Of a DNA stretch of 64,000 nt, positions 58,001-64,000 are shown one piece after another (position 1 is the first letter of the stretch; every line of letters starts with the position of its first letter). A program made the position numbers and the translations under genes. Origin of the DNA: Arachis hypogaea (taxonomy: Eukaryota; Streptophyta; Magnoliopsida; Fabales; Fabaceae); assembly GCF_003086295.3 (NCBI RefSeq), contig NC_092053.1, forward strand, positions 116,766,445 to 116,830,444. Direction: 5' to 3'. The notes below the pieces were generated by a model that worked only from the letters and a program-made list of their open reading frames with translations, was not told where the DNA came from and ran no database searches.

Positions 58001-58904
58001 AAAGACACAGAAGAACAGCTTCGGCGAGCATACGAAAATAATTTTATGATAAGTTAACAAAGCCATAAACCACCATGAATTCTAGCTAAACTCGAACCAA
58101 GTGCAAAGCTAAAGACCTCTCCAAAAAATCTACTCATATACCAGTTTGAGGAAACTGAGTTAGAAAGAGATAAGAGAGTGAAAAGAATCCAAAAACCCTT
58201 TTTCCTACCAGATTGTCCATTTTTCGAAGTTTCTTAACAGCAGCTTCTTATTTCTAAACTACACATACTCCCTCTGCCTCAATCTCTGAACACTCCCCTT
58301 GGCATTATAGTTTATGCTTGGTAATCATCAACCACACACCCTCTTTTCTCTTTCCTTGTATATAGTCAGAGGAACTGAGAAGGAAATTTTCTATTCTAGG
58401 TATTAGGAAATACAGAAATAGAGAAATTTTGTGACTCCTAAGCAAGAAAAAAATTGTGCCTCCGTTTCAACTCCACAACCAAGTTTCTGTATTCGTTACA
58501 TTTCTCTCTCGGACTCAGCCTAATAGCACTTGGAAATACGAATGTAACGCATGACGGTGAATGATAATTCAGAAATTCATCTCCCTGTCACTCTCGAAGT
58601 AAAAGAATATAAAACTACCATAAGAAAAAATTAAAAAATAATAAAGCTACATCAATCAAATGCTGAGTTCAAAAAGAAGGGAAGAAGACCGAAATTACGG
58701 GTTGCGTTGAGGAGGTGGCGCCGCCGGTGCATCGTTTTGAGAAAGATGGGGTTTCTGATCTTCTTTACGTTCTTGTTCGGTGGGTTCCTCAACGTCGTCG
58801 TCTGAAGAAGAAGCGTAATCGACCAGCGACATTTTGCAGTGACCTCTTCTAGTCTCTGCTACTGCCGGCGTCGAAAGCTCAGTTGTTCTACCGCCTTCTG
58901 CCAC
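55092..58904 (-). CDS. Small conserved Ser/Pro-rich plant protein, three exons, 190 residues
   Basis: Exons 58904-58699, 57718-57407 and 55146-55092, all GT-AG, total 573 nt and exactly in frame. The protein begins MAEGGRTTEL; a second Met at 58832 starts MSLVDYASSSDDDVEEP, an acidic start that could be the true one. The middle is Ser/Pro-rich with a conserved-looking stretch (SSRVAAALAENASRKRDSNG, SAVRSKVPRG). The end is GMLVPPQISGRKNVVTEDLS-KLFVKKHS, which I recall as conserved in an uncharacterised plant family. No membrane segment, signal peptide or catalytic motif. Probably a soluble nuclear or cytosolic protein; function unknown. No indels are seen here. The 2.3-kb second intron holds a poly-G run and a 94-codon open stretch (55596-55315) of unclear meaning. 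Confidence 0.8.
55743..55810 (+). repeat. G-rich tract with a run of 19 G
   Basis: GGG-TTGGGGGG-...-GGG-A-GAGGG-AAA-G19. It lies in intron 2 of the minus-strand gene, so the transcript would carry a C run. The plus strand could form G-quadruplexes; such runs are also prone to length error. Confidence 0.85.
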
Positions 58905-58969
58905 TTAAGGCATTTACGTAATTGAGACAAAACGGTGGCTGTGATTCTCGCGTTGGGTCATTCGTGGCC

Positions 58970-60420
58970 TGTTTACCAATGTTATGAAAGTTCGAACCGG
59001 AAACCGCTGGCAAACACGGTTTGGACAGAAGGCAAAATCGTGAGATTTACAAATTGGAGTTGGACCGTCGAACCGGTGAAAAACTGATCGGTCAAACCAA
59101 ACTATAATTCGGTGAGTTTTTGAAATTTGGCAAAAATGCTGTTTTGAAATGCTGAAAAGGAACTTTAGTCACCCACTCACTCCTCTCCTCTGGAGTCTTC
59201 ACTCTCACTTCTTATGTCTTTAGTCTCCAGTCTCTACTCTCATTTTCCACTAACGGGCAGAAGCAACACTCACCTCAAGCTTCCGGTGTAACTTCCGTCC
59301 AGCCACCACCGCAGTCGCTACTTCCGTGGAACTAATGTCAGTCAGCTCTGTTCGCGCAGCCACATTCCGTTGCGAAGTCAGCTCGGTTTGATCTTCGAAA
59401 ATTGTAGTCACTGTCAGCGCCACTTTCTGTCGTGCAGTGTCTTTCCGCCAGCGCCAGCTTTGTTCGACCCTTCCATCCTTTTAGCCACTATGTTGTCTCT
59501 TGCCAGCCACTGTCACTGTCAGCTCTATATTTTTTCAGGCTTTCAGCTTCTAATCCTAAGTATAAATTTTGTTTTTTGTAATAATAATTATTGAAGCATT
59601 GATTAATTGTTGGTTCTAAATCTTGCTATTGATTGCTTGAAACATGATTAATTGTTGAAGCATTGATAATTGATTAGTTGTTGGGTGCTAAATTTTGCTG
59701 TTGAGGCATTGATTAATTGTTATATAATTGATTAATAATTGAATAATTGAATAATTAAATAATTGTTGAATAATTTTAGATAATTTTGGATGTTGTTTGT
59801 TGAGATTATTAGGTTGGAATGGGTTGCTTTGATATTGTAATTGGATTATATTATTGGATTGCTGGTAGTTTTTAGATATGGATGACAGTACCAACCAAGA
59901 ACTACCTAAGAATAATAATACTGAGAATAATTCGGCTTCGAATGAACCTTCTCTTCCTCCTAGATCTAATGATAGTCAATCACAAACTTCTAATGTTCGG
60001 GAAAAAACTGATCCTGCTTGGAGATATGTTGCTTTACAAAATATAAATGAAAAATCGCATTATCAATGCTTATTTTGTCTGAGTACTTTTGGGGAGGGGG
60101 AATTAATAAATGAAAAAATATTTGGCGAAGAATTGAAGATAGGGGGAGATACTAAGAAGTGTTCTAAGGTCCTTTATGACGTAGAAAAACAAATAGAAGG
60201 TTTATTGAAAGAGATTCAAAAAATAAAACTAATAAAAAGAAAGTAAGTTTTAATAAAGAGGGTAGTGATGAGATTAAGGATGCAATTGACGAAATAATAG
60301 CGTAAGAAGAACAACAAACTCCGAGGGTTTAGTGTCATTTCTGGTTACTGTTTTGGAATGTTTTTTAATGTTTGGTGCTGCTTTGTAATTGCTGGGTTGA
60401 GTAATTATCAATTTTCTGAG
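58970..60420 (+). mobile_element. hAT-like element, internally deleted (copy C)
   Basis: The left part has GAACCGG/AACCGGTGAAAAACTG motifs (58990-59100), then a C/T-rich leader (59160-59550) and an AT-rich stretch. A gene fragment with a BED-type finger (59878-60330) follows, and the right end runs into GGTTCAACC/GACCGGTCCGGTT motifs. The order equals that of the copies at 60415-61665 and, reversed, 26370-28975. Target duplications were not found. Confidence 0.5.
59878..60330 (+). pseudogene. BED-finger N-terminus of a hAT transposase
   Basis: 122 codons start MDDSTNQELPKNNNTENNSA. REKTDPAWRYVALQNINEKS and HYQCLFCLSTFG give the aromatic and C-x2-C half of a BED zinc finger. The His half is disturbed; then comes IGGDTKKCSKVLYDVEKQIE-GLLKEIQK as in legume hAT transposases. 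A frame change near 60235 continues as VSFNKEGSDEIKDAIDEIIA with a stop. The catalytic region and dimerisation domain are missing, so it cannot be an active transposase. Confidence 0.72.
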
Positions 60421-61665
60421 AACTGGATCGGTCGGTTCAACCAGGTTAATCGAGAATCGATTTCCTGACCGGTCCGGTTGGCTTCTAAAATTATTTTGCA
60501 AAAAACTGATAAAAAACCGACCAAACCGATAATTAACCAGTAACAGATGACCGGACCGCTATTTTGGGCCGGTTCATTCCTCCAAGTCAAAACGGCGCCG
60601 TTTTTTGAAAAAAAAAGAAAAAGAAAACCCAGCGCATAACACCCTCTCTTTCTCTCTCTCTCCCCCCATCAGAAAACCCTAATCGGCCAATTCGAATTCG
60701 AATTCCAGCCACCACCCATAATCCTCTCTTCTCTTCGAAGAACAGCCACTACCCACCATCCCACTTCAGAGCTCAAACTCATCACCGAACCCTTCTCTCC
60801 ATTCTCTCTCTCTGTCGCCCTCTCTGTCCGAGCTCTCTCTGTCGCTGCTCCTCGCCGTGGGTCGTCGCCGCTTCTCTGCTCCTCGCCGTGGGTCGTCGCT
60901 GCTTTTCCCCTCCTCCCCGTGCGTCGTTTCTGCTTCTCCCCTCCTCGTCGTTTCTGCTTCTACCCTCCTTGCCGGCGTCGTTTCTGCTTCTCTGCTCCGC
61001 ACCGTGTCTCGCCGTCGTTGTTTCTCCGTCGTTGCTTCTCTTTCTTCGCGTGGAGTCTTTTGTCTCTGCTTCAACCCTCTCAGGTCTCAGGTGTCAAGTC
61101 TCTTCTTCTCTGCTTCAAGCCTTCAACCCTCTCATGTCTCAAGTCTCAGTCTCTAACTCTGCCTGATTCTATCTCCCTGACTCTATCCCTCTGAAATTTG
61201 AAATTTATTCTGAACATGCATATGATGTATTATTGATGATTCTGCTGAATTTTGAGATATTAATGTTTTGAATTTTTATTTGAATTCAGTCCGTTGATAT
61301 TGAATTAATTCTGCTGAGATTGATTTTTAAATCCAATATGTTGTATTTGTTTTGGTGAATTGTTGTTTTGCTGTTATTGATTCAAAATAGAAACATTGCC
61401 ACAATTCTGCATTGAATTTACTATATGGCTTCATATGATTTGGTTGAATTATGCTTATAATTCTTAAGTTGGATACATATTTTGGATGTTTTGGAGAGTG
61501 ACTTGATTGACTCGCAGGAATTCACATATTGGGGAGTTAATTTTTTAATAATTTTATTATGTATTTAATTAAACTGGTTCAACCCATTGAATCATTGAAC
61601 CCGTTACTTAACCGGTTCAATGACTGGTCCGGTTCTCGCAACTCCGTGGGTTCTTGTGAACCTGT
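60415..61665 (+). repeat. AACCGG-ended hAT-like repeat, plus orientation (copy D)
   Basis: GGTCGGTTCAACCAGG at the left (60430) and GAACCCGTTACTTAACCGGTTC...GACTGGTCCGGTTC at the right (61597-61635). In between lies a C/T-rich leader of imperfect repeats (GTCGTTTCTGCTTCT, CTCCTCGCCGTGGGTCGTCG at 60845-61040). Frames on both strands here are Ser/Leu- or Arg-rich shadows. Same family as copies B and C. Confidence 0.5.
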
Positions 61666-61669
61666 GATT

Positions 61670-62415
61670 GATGATGATTGATGACTTTGTCGTTGCTCAT
61701 TGCTTAACTTGAAAATCTTGTTAATCTTGTTAATTAAATTGAGGATTGATGACTCTGTCACTGCTCATTGCTCATCCATTTAGAGATTTTTATTTTTATC
61801 TATTTCTTTTTCATGAGAGAAGAATTTTATTAAGATGAAGAGAAAAGAAAATGGAGAAAGGGATAACAGAACCCACTTTACAAAAAATCAAGAAAGAAAT
61901 CATATTGGTCATATGATCTACACAATTCATGTATTTTCATGTGTTCAGAATATCTAAGCTGTGAATTTATCTTGTTACCAGGCCCAATATAGATGCTAAT
62001 GGAAAACTGTTACTAAACTATGAATTCTTTGTCAAATGGTTGATATTTTTTGGGTTGGTGACCATGATAGGAAATACAGGGAAGCTTAGGATTAAAAATG
62101 GTTAAGTTGCATTTTTTGACCCATTTTTTTATTTGGAACTCAACTTTGGTTCCCAACTGTATCGATTGCTCAGCCTCTCTGAGATAATATAATGGTGAAA
62201 CAACAAAATGTGTTTTTATTTTTGGGTTTTTCTTTGGTAAAAATTGTAATTGGAAACTTTCATAGGTACTTTCTCATGTTTTTAGATTGGTACTCCGTAC
62301 TCGGTAGTAAAAGTGAAAACACACGGTATAACCAAAACTAGTTCAGCTCCGTTCAGCTCAGCTCCCATTCAATTTCTCTCAGAATCGTAATTTATAGGGT
62401 TTTGTTTCTGCAGTT
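61670..62415. promoter_or_regulatory. Upstream region of FIP37
   Basis: About 750 bp between the hAT-like repeat and the FIP37 start codon. No clear TATA box could be assigned. The last 70 bases (AATTTCTCTCAGAATCG...CTGCAGTT) look like a 5' untranslated leader. Confidence 0.4.
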
Positions 62416-64000
62416 ATGGCTTCTCCTGCGCATTTTGACGATGTGAGTATTCTCTCTCCCTCCCTCCCTCCCTCCCTCTCTCTCTCTCTCTCTTGCGTTT
62501 TCCTTTCAATCGCTCTCAATTCTTCTGAATTCCACAGGATTTTGATTTCGGAGGCGGATTCCCTGCAAGGCATTCAGGTTTCTTTTTGTTTGTTTAGTTT
62601 TGTTTTCGGTTTAGGTAACGGTGTTCGTTATCGGAATTTTAAGATGTGTTTGGTGGATTTTTATCGTCGTTTGTGTAATATAGGTAATAAGAGGCCTTTG
62701 CCGGATTACGACGATGAAGATTATGATAATGATCCTTTTGCGCCTAAGAAGGTACTCTAACGTTCACACTGTATCCATGAATTGAATTTGTTTTGCAATG
62801 CTAGCATTTACCACTAGGCTAAAAGCTAGAGGTGATAGATAGCTATGGTGCAGTGTTATTTCCTTATAGTTTATTAGAATTTATTATTGGCACCGTGATC
62901 TGAGATATTAAGCTTATGGAATCCAAATGAGGGTATGCAAATAGGCCATAGTAATAGAGGAAGACGTAGGAAATTTATGGATGAATGAAACTATTGAGAA
63001 GGAGCTTAGATTTTTAGGGCTTGTGTGAGATATATGTTGTCCATGACTCTATACAATGGTATTGCTTGGTTCATGAAGTATGGCCCCAGCTAATGGGGAT
63101 AGGACTAGTTGTTGTTTTTCTCTTTTGCAGAGCTGAATTATAGTTGTGGAGTAAGTATTGGCTTTGAGGAATGAGGTAGCTTGAGAAACATTGCTGTGTT
63201 TTCTCGCAATGAAAATCGGGGTAGTATAGTGTTATGGGGATGATTGTGATTTTTATTTGCTATTGTATTGATTGGTGAGTAAGGGAAGTTAGCATAGGTG
63301 AAGTGTGTTGATGTGTTTAAGATGGCTCACTAGTTATATGCTTACTTGCAAATGAAAAATACTAAAACACAAATTCTAACTGCAAATTGTAATGCAGACC
63401 AAATCAAAAACCGATGAGGTTGCTTCTGGTGTAACAACAGGAATGATCGTGTCACTTCGTGAGAGGTAGCTCATAGTATACAGCTTGTGTTAGACATTGT
63501 ACACTGCCAGGATTGCAGTAAATTATTTGTGCCTAACCCTTCTTTTTCCTTTCTTTCGAATCTTGTTATTGACAGCCTTCAGAACTGTAAGGATACACTT
63601 GCAACGTGCCAAGTACGTTTTCTTCCATTATTGGAATTTGCCCCCTCTGTTACCATTATCTTTCTTGTGCACACGTTATTGTCTAAATATTTATTATTCT
63701 GTTTTTTTACTATTTTATTTATTTACTATCTGTCATCATGTTAAAAGTGGACTTTAGTTACAATTCATGTAATTTAAGAGATGAATTCATGATTGGTTCT
63801 CAATGGCAAGGCTTCATTTATAACTATTGTATTGTAACCATGTGGACGAAGTATTGTTGCAGCCTACTCTTCATAGTTAATTGTTTAAAAAATAAATCAT
63901 TGACTTGATCAGTGAATTTTCCAGAATGAACTTGAGGCTGCTAAATCTGAGATTCAAAGTTGGCATTCTTCAATTCAAAATGAGCCTTGTGTACCTGCTG
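62416..64000 (+). CDS. FIP37: FIP37 / WTAP homologue, m6A writer subunit (5' part only)
   Basis: Six exons with GT-AG borders and consistent phase: 62416-62442, 62538-62577, 62684-62751, 63398-63465, 63576-63612, 63925-64000 (continues). The first about 105 residues read MASPAHFDDDFDFGGGFP, then SGNKRPLPDYDDEDYDNDPF, then GMIVSLRESLQNCKDTLATC followed by QNELEAAKSEIQSW. This matches the acidic N-terminus and the start of the long coiled coil of FKBP12-interacting protein 37, the plant WTAP orthologue. FIP37 holds the MTA-MTB methyltransferase in the nuclear complex that places N6-methyladenosine on mRNA; it is essential for embryo and shoot development. No indels are seen. The Met at 62416 is chosen because it opens the acidic start directly. 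Identification is from memory of the family. Confidence 0.9.
62453..62492 (+). repeat. (CCCT)n(CT)n tract in FIP37 intron 1
   Basis: CTCTCTCCCTCCCTCC... followed by a CT run, directly after the donor of the 95-bp first intron. It may serve as part of the intron's pyrimidine content. Confidence 0.9.
62930..63118 (+). mobile_element. Possible LINE (RTE-like) 3' tail in FIP37 intron 3
   Basis: Decayed frame RGRRRKFMDE...VRYMLSMTLYNGIAWFMKYG and a 3' end TGGGGATAGGACTAGTTGTTG, ending in the GTTGTTG repeat usual for plant RTE-type LINEs and their SINE partners. Short and damaged. Confidence 0.4.

Noticed and set aside
60766..61194. About 90-100-codon frames on both strands at 60.8-61.2 kb
   Set aside because: Same repeat leader as above, made of short GTCGTTTCTGCTTCT-type reiterations.

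Overview
The window is nuclear DNA of a flowering plant: spliced GT-AG genes at low density, high AT content, and many LTR retrotransposons, MULE, hAT-like, CACTA and MITE remnants. The LTR families and CpG-rich ACGCGT cassettes resemble what I remember of legume genomes, most probably peanut (Arachis). That genus call is memory plus inference; no search was run.

Left third (1-19 kb) is a nested stack on the minus strand. A Ty3/gypsy chromovirus of Tekay/Del type (E1, 1-10917) sits inside a non-autonomous Athila-like element (B, 10918-15130). B sits inside a second Athila-like element (A, 15131-17807), which lies beside a decayed CACTA (En/Spm) gene fragment (to about 19030). A second, almost identical chromovirus copy (E2) occupies 31570-40819, directly after a 1000-N assembly gap.

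The first gene island (19-30 kb) holds a Harbinger-like MITE, a DVL/RTFL small-peptide gene with one frameshift (21430-21575, plus), and a 13-exon DUF21/CBS (CNNM-like) membrane protein gene (23203-26295, minus). Repeats with AACCGG-rich ends follow.

The middle (40.8-54.4 kb) is AT-rich. It has a roughly 450-bp tandem array broken by a 1553-bp solo LTR with a recognisable 5-bp target duplication, and a Mutator-like element of at least 4.4 kb with about 100-bp terminal inverted repeats. This MULE carries a decayed PB1-like gene and, on the opposite strand, a GRF zinc-finger gene; a 91-bp SINE with perfect 18-bp target duplications sits inside it. A Ty1/copia gag remnant follows.

The right end (55-64 kb) has a three-exon gene for a small conserved Ser/Pro-rich protein (55092-58904, minus), two hAT-like repeat copies, and the first six coding exons of FIP37/WTAP, an m6A writer subunit (62416 to the window end, plus).

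One feature cuts across everything: most frame breaks, in both retroelements and host genes, are one-base deletions in short homopolymers. This looks like uncorrected long-read error at least as much as real decay, so 'pseudogene' calls here should be read with care.
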